DNA of 64,000 bases from an uncultured Alphaproteobacteria bacterium. Lineage in GTDB: Bacteria > Pseudomonadota > Alphaproteobacteria > HIMB59. Positions 1 through 10,276 of the stretch are shown here, one piece after another. The notes under the pieces were generated by a model. The model was not told where the DNA came from. It saw only the letters and a program-made list of their open reading frames with translations, and did no database searches. Both the position numbers and the translations under genes were made by a program. The DNA is taken from positions 124,001 to 188,000 of the forward strand of contig CACMUL010000002.1 in the NCBI GenBank assembly GCA_902616855.1, read 5' to 3'. The number at the start of each line of letters is the position of its first letter. Positions within the stretch are counted from its first letter, which is position 1.

Positions 1-2
1 TT

Positions 3-479
3 ATTTCTTTATTTAAAGTTGAAAAAATTTATAGCTTAAATTTTGATGAAGCTAAAGTTCACCAGTACATACTTTCTCCTTTCTCTTTAGAGATAATTGT
101 ATTCGTTAAAAATATGATGATCTATTTGAATATGATTATTTTTTTCTTTATTTTTTCACCACTAATTTTGATAATTTTAAATATCGATTTATCTTATTTG
201 TTAAAGATAAATATTCTTTTAGCTCTCTCTCTTTTAAGTATTATTTTTATATCTTCAATGACGGCATCAATTACAATCTCTAAAAATAATAGACTCTCAC
301 TTACAAGTATTTTAACATTGCCTCTTTTTGTCCCTATTCTTATATTTTCTATGGCAATAACTGATTTAATTGATTTTAATACAGGTAGGATGTATTTATT
401 TTTTGTAGCTTATTTTTTATTAAATTTGGCCTTTTCACCTTTGCTAACTAGCTTTGCTCTGAAAAAGTTATCAGTCTAA
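3..479 (+). CDS. ccmB: Heme exporter protein CcmB (5'-partial, runs off left edge)
   Basis: Frame is open from base 3 (ISLFKVEKIYSLNFDEAKVHQYILSPFSLEIIVFVKN...); SPFSLEIIVFVKN and LTLPLFVPILIF are CcmB-like; followed by ccmC-H. Confidence 0.9.
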   Translation: MSLFKVEKIYSLNFDEAKVHQYILSPFSLEIIVFVKNMMIYLNMIIFFFIFSPLILIILNIDLSYLLKINILLALSLLSIIFISSMTASITISKNNRLSLTSILTLPLFVPILIFSMAITDLIDFNTGRMYLFFVAYFLLNLAFSPLLTSFALKKLSV

Positions 480-1186
480 TGTTCGCTATAACTCCAAATA
501 TACTTTCTAATTTTATGATCTCACTATCTAGATATGTTATTTTATTATCACTTGTATTGATAAGTGTTTCTATTTTTCTGATTATTTTTTTAGAAAATGA
601 TTATTATCAAGGTATATCATTCAAAATAATGTTTATCCATGTGCCCACTGCTTGGTTATCATTGGCAATTTTTCTAGTCATGGGAATTAGTAGTATCGTT
701 GGCTTAATATTTAAATCTCCAACAGCATTTACAGTTTCAAGGTCTTTGTCTCCAATAGGGTTGATAATGAGCATTATTGTTTTAGTAACTGGCTCAATAT
801 GGGGAAATTTGACTTGGGGAGCTTATTGGGTATGGGATGCGAGGTTAACTTCAATGTTAATTTTAGCTTTTATTTACTTAGGTCATATTCTTCTTTTGTA
901 CTCATTTGAGCACTTTCAAAAAGCAGATTTTGCAGCCTCAATTTTGGCAATAATAGGGCTAGTGAATCTTCCTATTGTTAAATTTTCTGTTGATTGGTGG
1001 ACTACTCTTCATCAGGAAAGTAGTGTTTTAAGAATAGGCGGGCCTAGTATGACTAATGATTATCTAATTACATTACTTGTAAGTTTTTTTGGCATATTTA
1101 CGCTTGCAATATTTTGGTTTTCAAACATTTTTTATATAATTGTTGAAAAAAGGAAGATAGAGAGGTCTAAACTTCTAAATGACTAG
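479..1186 (+). CDS. ccmC: Heme ABC transporter permease CcmC
   Basis: WGAYWVWDARLTSMLILAFIYLG WWD-type motif, 6 TM, ccm context. Confidence 0.95.
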   Translation: MFAITPNILSNFMISLSRYVILLSLVLISVSIFLIIFLENDYYQGISFKIMFIHVPTAWLSLAIFLVMGISSIVGLIFKSPTAFTVSRSLSPIGLIMSIIVLVTGSIWGNLTWGAYWVWDARLTSMLILAFIYLGHILLLYSFEHFQKADFAASILAIIGLVNLPIVKFSVDWWTTLHQESSVLRIGGPSMTNDYLITLLVSFFGIFTLAIFWFSNIFYIIVEKRKIERSKLLND

Positions 1187-1310
1187 TTTAGAATTTGTAT
1201 TAATTTGCTATGGATTTTTTGGTGTCGTTTGTGCTGTGACAACGATTATAATTATGCATCAGAAGAAAAAAGTCTTTAATATGATTAGTGCGCATAATCA
1301 AATTAAATAA
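1179..1310 (+). CDS. ccmD: CcmD-like small heme exporter protein (43 aa, absent from ORF track)
   Basis: MTSLEFVLICYGFFGVVCAVTTIIIMHQKKKVFNMISAHNQIK: single TM plus basic tail, located between ccmC and ccmE and overlapping both. Confidence 0.75.
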   Translation: MTSLEFVLICYGFFGVVCAVTTIIIMHQKKKVFNMISAHNQIK

Positions 1311-1737
1311 TCAGATAAAAAAGCGATTTATTTTTTTATTAATTATATTCGTTTGCTTTTCCGCATCTATATTTTTAATAAGCTATTCCTTAAAAGATCA
1401 AATTGCTTATTTTGTTGAACCGACAGATTTAAAAAGTATGGATGGGATAGAAAATAAGTATTTAAGAGTTGGGGGGCTTGTAAAAAAAGATAGTTTAAAA
1501 TTTTTAGATGGCAATTGGATTTTTGAAGTAATTGATCAAAATCAAAATTCTGTAAATGTTGTATTTTCTAAAACTCTTCCAAACTTAGTAGAGGAAAATA
1601 AAGGTATAATCGTTGAGGGAAAATTTATTGATAACATTTTTATTGCAGAAATAGTTTTGGCCAAACACGATGAAAACTATATGCCCCAAAGCGCTATAGA
1701 AAGGCTTAAAGAAGAAGGAAAATGGAGAGGAAATTAA
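1288..1737 (+). CDS. ccmE: Cytochrome c maturation protein CcmE (GTG start)
   Basis: N-terminal TM, RVGGLVKKDSL, position between ccmD and ccmF. Confidence 0.9.
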   Translation: MRIIKLNNQIKKRFIFLLIIFVCFSASIFLISYSLKDQIAYFVEPTDLKSMDGIENKYLRVGGLVKKDSLKFLDGNWIFEVIDQNQNSVNVVFSKTLPNLVEENKGIIVEGKFIDNIFIAEIVLAKHDENYMPQSAIERLKEEGKWRGN

Positions 1738-3570
1738 TTGATATCTTATTTAGGTAATAGCATTATTTATATTTCGTTATTACTAACAATCTTATTTTAT
1801 ATAAATTTATTAAGAAAAATAATACCCTCAACTACTTTATCGCTAAAATTAATTTATTATATAAACCTTATTCCTTTTGGGCTTTTGGTATACGCATTTT
1901 CAATTTCAGATTTTACTTTATTAAACGTAGTTGAAAATTCTTATGTTGATGATCCTATTTTTTATAAAATGACATCTTCTTGGGGTAGTCATGAGGGATC
2001 AATATTATTATGGGTTTTTTTAATTAACTTATTTGGAGTTTTCTTCCTTCACAAAAATCAAACTGTTGAGATTCATAAAAACATATTATTTATTTCAACT
2101 TTATTTATTCTTTATGTAATTATTAGCTCAAATCCATTTAATTATGTTGAAGCAAATGAAAATGTTTTAGGTTTGGGTTTGAATCCAATCTTGCAACATT
2201 TTTTATTTGTAATTCATCCACCAACATTGTTCATGGGATATATTGGTTTAATTATACCTTTTGTAATATCCGCACATATGCTAATTAATAAAAATTTTTC
2301 AGAGAAATTATTTAAAGAAATGTTGATTTGGTCAAAGATTTCATGGTTTTTTTTAACTGGAGGAATAGTTTTAGGATCATACTGGGCATATTCAGAACTA
2401 GGATGGGGAGGTTGGTGGTTTTGGGATCCAGTAGAAAACATCTCATTAATTCCATGGTTATTAAATACTGCCTTGATACATTCCCTTCAAGTTTCTATCA
2501 AAAGTAACCAACTAAAATTATGGAGCCTGAATTTAGGCCTATACTGTTTCATTGCATCAGTGTTTGGGACATTTTTAGTTCGTTCAAATTTAATTGTATC
2601 TGTTCATAGTTTTGCCACAGACCCACTGAGAGGATTATTTTTGATTATTATAATCGCATATTTGTTAGCTATGACAGTAAGGCTAAATATAAAAAGTATT
2701 TCTAATTTCAATGATGACTCTTTTAATTTACTAAGTAAAGAGAGTTTTCTTTTATTAAATAATATATTTTTTATTTGTTCTGCGCTCGTTGTCTTTATTG
2801 GAACAGTTTATCCATTGTTTAGCGAAATGATTCTTAAAACATCGGTTTCAGTGGGTGCACCATATTATAATTTCGCATTTAATTTGTTATTAGCACCATT
2901 AATTTTATTTATGGCATTCGCACCACAGATAAATTGGGGAAAACATGAAAAAAAGGATAAACAAATACCATTTATAATATTTTTTTCATTATTGATATGC
3001 TTGGTATCTTATTATTTTTTTCATAATTTTTATTTTGCACTAAGTGTTTTTATTACAGGCCCGTTATTTTTAAAGAGTATTTTAGTTTTAAAAACTAATT
3101 TTAATAAAAATATGAGTTTTTATTCTCAATGGCTGGCCCATTTAAGTATAGGTTTTTTTATTATCGCAGCTGTATATACAGAACAATTTGACTATGAAGA
3201 AAATCTACTATTTGAGAAAGAGTCCACTAATGAAATAAAACTACAAAATAATAAAACTGCAATAATTAAAAATATTAAAGATGAAAAATTCCAAAATTAT
3301 CAAAGAATATCAGTGGACTTATTAATATCTGATGGACAAAAAGAAAAAGAGCTCTCGCCTTCAAAAAATATATATCAACCCTCAGGGCAAGTCACAAATG
3401 AGGTTGGTACTACTAATAAACTCTTTAGTCAATATTATGCAACAATATCAACAATTGAGAGCAATAAGGTTGGGATCAATTTAGTTTATAAACCATTTAT
3501 AAATTTATTATGGTTAAGTGCAATTATGCTTGTTTTTTCGATATTTTTATCTGTTGTTAAAAAACGATGA
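1738..3570 (+). CDS. ccmF: Heme lyase CcmF/NrfE family (TTG start)
   Basis: WGSHEGSILLWV and WAYSELGWGGWWFWDPVEN motifs. Confidence 0.95.
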   Translation: MISYLGNSIIYISLLLTILFYINLLRKIIPSTTLSLKLIYYINLIPFGLLVYAFSISDFTLLNVVENSYVDDPIFYKMTSSWGSHEGSILLWVFLINLFGVFFLHKNQTVEIHKNILFISTLFILYVIISSNPFNYVEANENVLGLGLNPILQHFLFVIHPPTLFMGYIGLIIPFVISAHMLINKNFSEKLFKEMLIWSKISWFFLTGGIVLGSYWAYSELGWGGWWFWDPVENISLIPWLLNTALIHSLQVSIKSNQLKLWSLNLGLYCFIASVFGTFLVRSNLIVSVHSFATDPLRGLFLIIIIAYLLAMTVRLNIKSISNFNDDSFNLLSKESFLLLNNIFFICSALVVFIGTVYPLFSEMILKTSVSVGAPYYNFAFNLLLAPLILFMAFAPQINWGKHEKKDKQIPFIIFFSLLICLVSYYFFHNFYFALSVFITGPLFLKSILVLKTNFNKNMSFYSQWLAHLSIGFFIIAAVYTEQFDYEENLLFEKESTNEIKLQNNKTAIIKNIKDEKFQNYQRISVDLLISDGQKEKELSPSKNIYQPSGQVTNEVGTTNKLFSQYYATISTIESNKVGINLVYKPFINLLWLSAIMLVFSIFLSVVKKR

Positions 3571-4049
3571 AGAGACATATATTATTACCTGTAGTTGGAT
3601 TAGTAGTGTTAGTTGTAAGTGTAATATTTTACTTTAATCAATCAACTAACAAAAATAATTCAAGAGATGAGGTATCGAATTTAATATTTGAAACACCAGA
3701 CTTTTACAAAAATGAGTTAATTAATGAAAATACATTAGGTGAATTTTACATTGTTAATTTTTTTGCCTCTTGGTGTAAGCCATGCTTAGCAGAGCACCCT
3801 TTGTTAATGGAAATGAAAAAAAAAGGTATAACAATTATTGGTATTAATTTTCGAGACGATGAAGATAATTTTAAAGAGTGGATTAATGAACATGGAAATC
3901 CTTTTGAATACATTTTAAGAGATGATGGTACCATAGCTTATGAGATGGGTTTAATTGGTGTTCCAGAGACATTTTTTATATTTAATAAAATGACTCAAAA
4001 AAAGATACAAGGACCTTTATTTTATGAGGATGTCGAAAAGTATTTATAA
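3567..4049 (+). CDS. ccmG: Thiol:disulfide interchange protein CcmG/DsbE
   Basis: N-terminal TM, FFASWCKPCLAEHPLL thioredoxin motif, GVPETF. Confidence 0.92.
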   Translation: MKRHILLPVVGLVVLVVSVIFYFNQSTNKNNSRDEVSNLIFETPDFYKNELINENTLGEFYIVNFFASWCKPCLAEHPLLMEMKKKGITIIGINFRDDEDNFKEWINEHGNPFEYILRDDGTIAYEMGLIGVPETFFIFNKMTQKKIQGPLFYEDVEKYL

Positions 4050-4395
4050 ACTTATAATACCATTTTTAATAATTCATATATCTGTAATTAGCTTTGCAGG
4101 TGTAAATGAACTAAGTGATTATTACAAAACAATCAGATGTCTGGTTTGCGATGGTCAGAGCATTCAAGAGTCTGATACAGAGTTTGCAATAAATTTAAAA
4201 GAGCAAATCCAAAAAAAATATAGCTCTGGAATATCTATTGAGAAAATTAATCAAGAATTAATTAAAATTTATGGTGAAGAAATATCTTTTAATCCACCTA
4301 AAAATCATATTCTACTTTGGGGGGCGCCTTTGATTGTACTTATAATTATTTTTATATTTATTAGAAATAAAATTAGATTTTTTAATAAAATATAA
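4024..4395 (+). CDS. ccmH: Cytochrome c maturation protein CcmH
   Basis: RCLVCDGQSIQESDTEFA CxxC motif, C-terminal TM. Confidence 0.9.
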   Translation: MRMSKSIYKLIIPFLIIHISVISFAGVNELSDYYKTIRCLVCDGQSIQESDTEFAINLKEQIQKKYSSGISIEKINQELIKIYGEEISFNPPKNHILLWGAPLIVLIIIFIFIRNKIRFFNKI

Positions 4396-4401
4396 AATAA
4401 G

Positions 4402-5247
4402 TTATCTAATCAAATTGTACTTATTAAACCTTAATCTTTTTCTTTCGTTAGTTGGTAAATGTTTATTCAATCTTGTATTAATTAAGCCAAATAAACCAAT
4501 TATCAATAATGTTAACAAAATAAAGTAAAAGCCAACAATTGGATAAGGAACAAAAGGATTAAAGGTTTTATCAGCGAAATAACTGGCATAATAAATTGCA
4601 TCCCCTTTTTGTTGCCAAGCTGGAAAACCAGTAAAAAACACCAATGTTGTTGCATGAAACATAAAAATTGCTTCATTTGTGTAAGAGGGCCATGCCAAGC
4701 GGAGCATAGTTGGCCATATAATGCGTCTGAATTTTTTAATCCCTGTAAAACCAAACGCATCTGCTGACTCTAAATCTTGACTTGGGACAGCACGCAATGC
4801 TCCATAAAAAATCTCTCCTGCGTATGCAGATGTGTTAAAAAATAAAACAATTAAAGCTCCCAACCAAGCTTTGGTAAGCCAACGCGTTTCAACTGTAACA
4901 ACAAGGAATCCAAGATCAATATCAAATCCTAATCTAGGTAAAAGAACAAATAAATCATATGCAAAGAAAAATTGAATGAATAAAGGAGAGCCTCTAAAAA
5001 TAAAAATAAATAATCTACAAGGAGCACTAAATAGAGATAGATTTGAATTTTTTCCTAAAGCCAGAATTGTTGCAAAGAAAAATCCAAGGAGTAATGCCAA
5101 AAGGGCAAAATATATATTCCAAATCATTCCCGAACCAATTAATACAAATTGTTCACAAAGTGTTATGTCAGCTTTTGGTAAAAGTCTCTCTCCATAACCT
5201 ATAGATCTAAGGCCATAATCAGATAGTGTTTGAAAACAACTCGACAT
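4402..5247 (-). CDS. Polar amino-acid ABC transporter permease (HisM/OccM-like)
   Basis: HisM-type EAA loop (YAGEIFYGALRAVPSQDLESADAFGFTGIKKFRRIIWPTMLRLAWPSYTNE). Confidence 0.88.
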   Translation of the reverse strand: MSSCFQTLSDYGLRSIGYGERLLPKADITLCEQFVLIGSGMIWNIYFALLALLLGFFFATILALGKNSNLSLFSAPCRLFIFIFRGSPLFIQFFFAYDLFVLLPRLGFDIDLGFLVVTVETRWLTKAWLGALIVLFFNTSAYAGEIFYGALRAVPSQDLESADAFGFTGIKKFRRIIWPTMLRLAWPSYTNEAIFMFHATTLVFFTGFPAWQQKGDAIYYASYFADKTFNPFVPYPIVGFYFILLTLLIIGLFGLINTRLNKHLPTNERKRLRFNKYNLIR

Positions 5248-6113
5248 CAGCCAGCCTTACCTGCCATGGTAGCTTGTCCTTGAGAAAGACGAGTTGATAT
5301 TTTGTCTAATACAGATTGTGACAAGTAAGTTAATGATAAATAAAAAATCATAAGTACTCCAAAATACCAAGCTCGCCAATCAGGGTGCGGGTACTCATAT
5401 ACACCAGTTTTAATGCCGCCTAGTTCTTTAGCCCAATAGACTATATCTTCAATACCAAGAAGAAATAGAAGTGGGGTTGCTTTAATTAAAATCATCCATA
5501 AATTTGATAGACCCGGTAATGCATAAATCCACATTTGTGGTATGAGAATTCTTCTAAAAATTTGACTTTGAGAAAAGCCGTAAGCCTCTCCTGTTTCTAT
5601 TTGAGATTTTGGAACTGCGGCCATAGCTCCAGACAAAACATTTCCGGCAAAAGCTCCAAAAACAAAACCAAAAGCAAATAAAGCTAGAGAAAATCCATAA
5701 ATATCGTGCACCCACTCGCTAGCAGTGTTTAAAGGAAGTTTCGCAGCTGCACAAACGACAAAATCATTACCTTGCCTTATTGGCTCAGTAACATCATAAC
5801 ATAAAACTTTATGACGCAAATATTCAAATGCTTGATCGAGTGCTATTGGAATAAATAAAAAGAAAACAATATCTGGAATACCTCTTATCATCGCAAGATA
5901 CCCTTTTCCTAAAGAGCGAATAATTCTAAAAGAGGATCTTGAAGCAGTAGCACCTGCAAAACCAAATGCCATTGCCAATGGAGCCGCTAAAGAAAGCAAA
6001 CCCATAACAACTAAAAAAGAAAAATAAAATGACATATGTTTTGCTGTAGTGACATAACATGATAACCACATTAATCCTTCTAAGGTTTTAGGGTCCACAC
6101 AATAACTAAACAT
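5247..6113 (-). CDS. Polar amino-acid ABC transporter permease (HisQ/OccQ-like)
   Basis: AGNVLSGAMAAVPKSQIETGEAYGFSQSQIFRRILIPQMWIYALPGLSNLWMILIKATPLL. Confidence 0.88.
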   Translation of the reverse strand: MFSYCVDPKTLEGLMWLSCYVTTAKHMSFYFSFLVVMGLLSLAAPLAMAFGFAGATASRSSFRIIRSLGKGYLAMIRGIPDIVFFLFIPIALDQAFEYLRHKVLCYDVTEPIRQGNDFVVCAAAKLPLNTASEWVHDIYGFSLALFAFGFVFGAFAGNVLSGAMAAVPKSQIETGEAYGFSQSQIFRRILIPQMWIYALPGLSNLWMILIKATPLLFLLGIEDIVYWAKELGGIKTGVYEYPHPDWRAWYFGVLMIFYLSLTYLSQSVLDKISTRLSQGQATMAGKAG

Positions 6114-7200
6114 TTGGAAATTCCTCTTGTGTATCTGTTTTTTGAGGTGAAAAATCTCTGATTAAATTATTTCTTTTTCCTGATAAAACCTCATCTATAC
6201 CAAACTTACCAGCCAAAGGTGCATTAGTTATACCTGAATGCATTACTGCTAAATATATACCATTTAATTTTTCACCTTTTTGATTTATAAGGCGTCCAAT
6301 TTTGGGCCTTCCATCAATTGGCAAAGGTCGTTTACCAAGTGTAAAATGATCCAAAATCATATTTCCATTATAGTTGAGCCTAGTTGCCATGTCTTGGATA
6401 AGTTTTTTTGCTGTACCCTTAATGTTTTCCTCTTGGCTTGAGTCATAGTCAAATTTTCCACCTATTACTAATCTTCCTTTGTCATCCTGTCTTACATGGA
6501 AATCAAAACCTGTGATTGGGTATTTTAATAATTGGGGCAATGGTTTTGTATAAACTAATAAACCTAAACTTGAGTGCATTTCAAAAGGGATATTAATTGT
6601 TGATAATAATTTTGGAGCGCCAAGTCCAGCAGTTAAAATTACCTCATTATCATTAATAATATCATCATCAGTTTTGACACCAATAACATTGTTGCTATCA
6701 CATATTATCTCTTTTACGTTAGTTTTTAATATTTTCGATCCACTAGCTTTGAAAAGTTCTTTAGTTGCTCTAACACCATCAATGGCCAAGTCATCAACAC
6801 CAAAGCCGGCCACATTTGGAATGTTTTTTAAATTAGGTAAATATTTTTTTAGTTCAGATTTAGTTGATATTTTTACAGACTGTCCCCAACTTTGATGTTG
6901 TTTTATAGTTTTTTGAAGCTCTTTCTCTTCTTGATCCCAAATAAATGCTCCTTTTGATGTATAATATAAGTTTGAAATATAATTTATTAATTTTGGCCAG
7001 TAATTCAAATTAGCCAAACGAAAATTAGCATAACTTTTATCATTACTGGCATAACCATTTACCCAACCCCAAGTGTTTGATGTGGCTTGGTTTCTATCAC
7101 CTGGTAAATGTGATGATAAGACAGTTATCTTATCTACACCATTTTTGTAGGCATGGTAGGCAAAGGATGCACCTACAATTCCTGCCCCAATTATAATCAT
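6106..7200 (-). CDS. FAD-dependent oxidoreductase, DAO/DadA-like
   Basis: N-terminal MIIIGAGIVGASFAYHAYKNG Rossmann motif and C-terminal DAO-like segment. Confidence 0.85.
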   Translation of the reverse strand: MIIIGAGIVGASFAYHAYKNGVDKITVLSSHLPGDRNQATSNTWGWVNGYASNDKSYANFRLANLNYWPKLINYISNLYYTSKGAFIWDQEEKELQKTIKQHQSWGQSVKISTKSELKKYLPNLKNIPNVAGFGVDDLAIDGVRATKELFKASGSKILKTNVKEIICDSNNVIGVKTDDDIINDNEVILTAGLGAPKLLSTINIPFEMHSSLGLLVYTKPLPQLLKYPITGFDFHVRQDDKGRLVIGGKFDYDSSQEENIKGTAKKLIQDMATRLNYNGNMILDHFTLGKRPLPIDGRPKIGRLINQKGEKLNGIYLAVMHSGITNAPLAGKFGIDEVLSGKRNNLIRDFSPQKTDTQEEFPNV

Positions 7201-7260
7201 TGTAAGACAGATTTTATATTATGTTTCAATGTTTCTTGAGCAAATATTATAAAGAAAAAA

Positions 7261-7283
7261 AGAGGACGGATATTCCGTCCTCT
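7261..7283 (-). terminator. Rho-independent terminator of the substrate-binding protein gene
   Basis: Perfect 10-bp inverted repeat AGAGGACGGA-TAT-TCCGTCCTCT followed on the minus strand by a T-rich run. Confidence 0.8.
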
Positions 7284-7309
7284 TGTTATGTAATTTAAAT
7301 TAGATAATC

Positions 7310-8032
7310 TTAAAAAGTTGCGGCTTCAAAACCAAACCACTTTTTAATAAGTGCATTTAGTGATCCGTCATCTTTCATTGAGCTAATAGCTGCATTCATT
7401 TTGGCTTTTAACTCAGTATCAGATTCACGGATACCCATTCCAACACCGCCGCCGATAGATACTTCTCCTATATTTGCAAATTCGCCGTTTGATTCTGCAA
7501 TAATAGATGCAAGGTAATCGCCATCTGCTAAGACAGCGTCAGCTTCACCGTTTTGCACTGCAGATATAGTTTCTTCTGCTGTTGCAAATTCAACTAAAGT
7601 TGCTCCACTTTCAGCAACATAGCCTGCCTGAATAGTTGCAGTTTGTGCAGCAATAACAGCGCTATCTACATCAATGTCTGCACCGCTCATTCCCATGTAT
7701 ACTGATGGAGATGGTGGAAAATAATCTTGTGTAAAGTCAATCACCTCATCACGCTCTGCGGTTATTGACATACCAGCAATAATTGTATCGTAGTTACCAG
7801 ATACTAAATTAGGAATGATAGAGTCCCACTCGTTTATAACCCAAACGCAATCTAGATTTGCACGAATACAAAGCATGTCTCCAACATCTTTTTCGAATCC
7901 ATCAACTTCGCCATTATCGTTAATAAAATTATATGGAGGATAAGCACCTTCTGTGCCCATTCTTACTGTTTCAGCAAAAGCAGAACCAACTAAAAAAAGC
8001 GCAGCAAATGCTGATAGTATTATTTTTTTCAT
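7310..8032 (-). CDS. Polar amino-acid ABC transporter substrate-binding protein
   Basis: Signal peptide; VRMGTEGAYPPYNFINDNGEVDGFEKDVGDMLC; ITAERDEVIDFTQDYF SBP_bac_3 motifs. Confidence 0.92.
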   Translation of the reverse strand: MKKIILSAFAALFLVGSAFAETVRMGTEGAYPPYNFINDNGEVDGFEKDVGDMLCIRANLDCVWVINEWDSIIPNLVSGNYDTIIAGMSITAERDEVIDFTQDYFPPSPSVYMGMSGADIDVDSAVIAAQTATIQAGYVAESGATLVEFATAEETISAVQNGEADAVLADGDYLASIIAESNGEFANIGEVSIGGGVGMGIRESDTELKAKMNAAISSMKDDGSLNALIKKWFGFEAATF

Positions 8033-8144
8033 AATTTTCTCCTTGTTCTTCCTCTATTACTTCGAATAAATACTTACTGAAATATAAACTAAAATAGAGT
8101 AAATAGATAAACTTTTTATAAAAACGCTAAGAATATCTAATTGA

Positions 8145-8525
8145 TTATGATGAATAGAACAAATCTGCGTTGATTATACTACCATTTTGAATATCAATAT
8201 TTTGATAGCGAATATTTCCCTTAATTTTTGCTGTTGACTTAATATAGATATCTTTAGCCTGAATATCTCCATCAACTTCACCCTCAATTGTAATAGTATC
8301 TGCGGTAACAGTTCCCTTAACATAAGAACCTGGTTTTAAATTAATAGTTTGTGACTTTATAGTGCCCGTTAAATGTCCAGAAAAATCTATATAGTCTGTG
8401 GACTCGAGAGAGCCATTTATTTTTATGTCTTTTGCTAAAGTTGATTGATTGATAGTGCTATCAGTATCAAACATAAAATCTGTTTTCACTTCAGGTTTTT
8501 TTTCACTGGATCCAAATAACGCCAT
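8145..8525 (-). CDS. Bactofilin family (polymer-forming cytoskeletal) protein
   Basis: Hydrophobic-periodic beta-helix repeat (IKGSLESTDYIDFSGHLTGTIKSQTINLKPGSYVKGTVTADTITIEGEVDGDI). Confidence 0.85.
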   Translation of the reverse strand: MALFGSSEKKPEVKTDFMFDTDSTINQSTLAKDIKINGSLESTDYIDFSGHLTGTIKSQTINLKPGSYVKGTVTADTITIEGEVDGDIQAKDIYIKSTAKIKGNIRYQNIDIQNGSIINADLFYSS

Positions 8526-8998
8526 TATTGATCACTCTCTTGGTTTTCGCTGATCTCATCTTCTTTAATTTCATCATCAGAAATTGGTGTATAAGATTGG
8601 ACGCTACCTCTATGTCTTAAGGTGCCCTGAATTCTTGCACCATAACTTACTTGTAATGACGCATATTCAATTACTCCTTTGATATTTGCAGAGTTATTGA
8701 CGATCAAATAACTCTCTGAATTTATCTCACCATCAACATTCCCAGAGATAGTTATCTCTTGACCTGACATGTCTCCACTAAAAGCACCTTTACTATTAAT
8801 GTTAATATTAGAAGATTTCAGAGTTCCTGTAAGAGTCCCAGAAACGTCAGAAGTTTCTGCTCCCTCTATTCGTCCGTCAACTCTGACGCCGGAACCTATG
8901 TTAACAGCTTTAGAATCATTATCTATTGGAGTAGATTGAATTTCATCACTTGCTAACTCAGAATTATTTTCATCCATCTCAGTATTATTTTCATCCAT
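8525..8998 (-). CDS. Bactofilin family (polymer-forming cytoskeletal) protein
   Basis: VRVDGRIEGAETSDVSGTLTGTLKSSNININSKGAFSGDMSGQEITISGNVDGEI; tandem with 8145..8525. Confidence 0.85.
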   Translation of the reverse strand: MDENNTEMDENNSELASDEIQSTPIDNDSKAVNIGSGVRVDGRIEGAETSDVSGTLTGTLKSSNININSKGAFSGDMSGQEITISGNVDGEINSESYLIVNNSANIKGVIEYASLQVSYGARIQGTLRHRGSVQSYTPISDDEIKEDEISENQESDQ

Positions 8999-9185
8999 TG
9001 ACCCATCCTAACACAATCTAAATATTCATAAAATCTAAATTATTTTCTAAAAACATTGAATTGATAGGGTTTTTAGAACGAATAAATCTGATTTTTATAA
9101 ATTTAATATAATTTAACAATGTAACTTTAAGATTTAATCTTTTTTGCAATATCTTTGAAATCGAAAAAATGAAATATTAATAAAA

Positions 9186-9950
9186 ATGAAAATACTTGAG
9201 TTAAATCAGTTAGAGAAAAAATTTGGTGACAATAAAGTTTTAAAAGGCATTAATCTTATTGCCAATAAAGGAGATGTCGTAAGTATTATTGGAAGTTCTG
9301 GATCAGGAAAGAGCACTATGCTTCGTTGTGTAAATTTTCTTGAAACTCCTGATAGCGGAACTGTAAACGTTTGTGGTGAAATCATCAACTGCAACAATGA
9401 GAATTTAAAAAAACCTAGTAAAAATTTACAATCAAAAATTATTTTAATAAGGAAAAAATTGGGTATGGTTTTTCAAAGTTTCAACCTATGGTCACACATG
9501 AATATCTTAGATAACATTACAGAAGCACCTGTGAATGTTTTGGGGATCGATAAAGGAGTTGCTGAAGAACAGGCAATGATTATATTAAAAAAAGTAGGGA
9601 TTGAAGATAAGGCAAAAGAATATCCTTCTCATCTATCGGGAGGGCAACAACAAAGAGCAGCAATTGCTAGAGCTCTCGCTATTTCTCCAGAAATATTATT
9701 ATTTGATGAGCCAACATCATCGCTTGATCCAGAATTAGTAGATGAAGTGTTATCTGTTATTCGTAATTTAGCTGAACAGGGGAAAACAATGTTAGTTGTA
9801 ACTCATGAAATGGAGTTTGCCAGAAAAGTTTCAAATAAAGTTATTTTTCTTCACGATGGTCTTGTGGAAGAAGAAGGACATCCTGACACAGTTTTCACAA
9901 ATCCCCAGTCAGAGCGTTGTAGGAATTTCTTATTTAATAGACGCGAATAA
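9186..9950 (+). CDS. Polar amino-acid ABC transporter ATP-binding protein (HisP/GlnQ-like)
   Basis: Walker A GSSGSGKST, signature LSGGQQQR, Walker B ILLFDEPTSSLD. Confidence 0.93.
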   Translation: MKILELNQLEKKFGDNKVLKGINLIANKGDVVSIIGSSGSGKSTMLRCVNFLETPDSGTVNVCGEIINCNNENLKKPSKNLQSKIILIRKKLGMVFQSFNLWSHMNILDNITEAPVNVLGIDKGVAEEQAMIILKKVGIEDKAKEYPSHLSGGQQQRAAIARALAISPEILLFDEPTSSLDPELVDEVLSVIRNLAEQGKTMLVVTHEMEFARKVSNKVIFLHDGLVEEEGHPDTVFTNPQSERCRNFLFNRRE

Positions 9951-9972
9951 TAATTTTTTATAATTTATCACA

Positions 9973-10257
9973 GTGAATTCGTTACTACTGTTCTTGGTAA
10001 GGCTATTAGACTTTTACACACTTATTGTGTTTTTTTATGTAGTCGTATCTTGGTTGTTTCACTTTAATATTTTAAATAGTCAAAATATTTTTTTGTGGCG
10101 AGTTTATGAAGGTTTTAAAAAACTGACTGACCCACCCTTAAATTATATAAGAAGATATTTACCAAACTTAGGCGGCTTAGATATTTCACCAGTGCTTTTA
10201 ATACTAATAATATATTTGTTTAAAGATTTACTGATTGAGTATTGGCCAAGAGGATAA
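9973..10257 (+). CDS. YggT family membrane protein
   Basis: Two hydrophobic segments and DPPLNYIRRYLPNLGGLDISPVLLILIIYL. Confidence 0.8.
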   Translation: MNSLLLFLVRLLDFYTLIVFFYVVVSWLFHFNILNSQNIFLWRVYEGFKKLTDPPLNYIRRYLPNLGGLDISPVLLILIIYLFKDLLIEYWPRG

Positions 10258-10276
10258 TGATAAGGAGAATAAAAAA

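Noticed and set aside
2214-2441. Antisense ORF inside ccmF
   Set aside because: Overlaps a well-supported CDS fully; composition is the complement of the ccmF WWFWD region.
10235-10276. Upstream ATG extension of FolD in the ORF track
   Set aside because: Overlaps the YggT gene end and is not FolD-like; the ATG at 10277 has a good Shine-Dalgarno and the normal FolD N-terminus.
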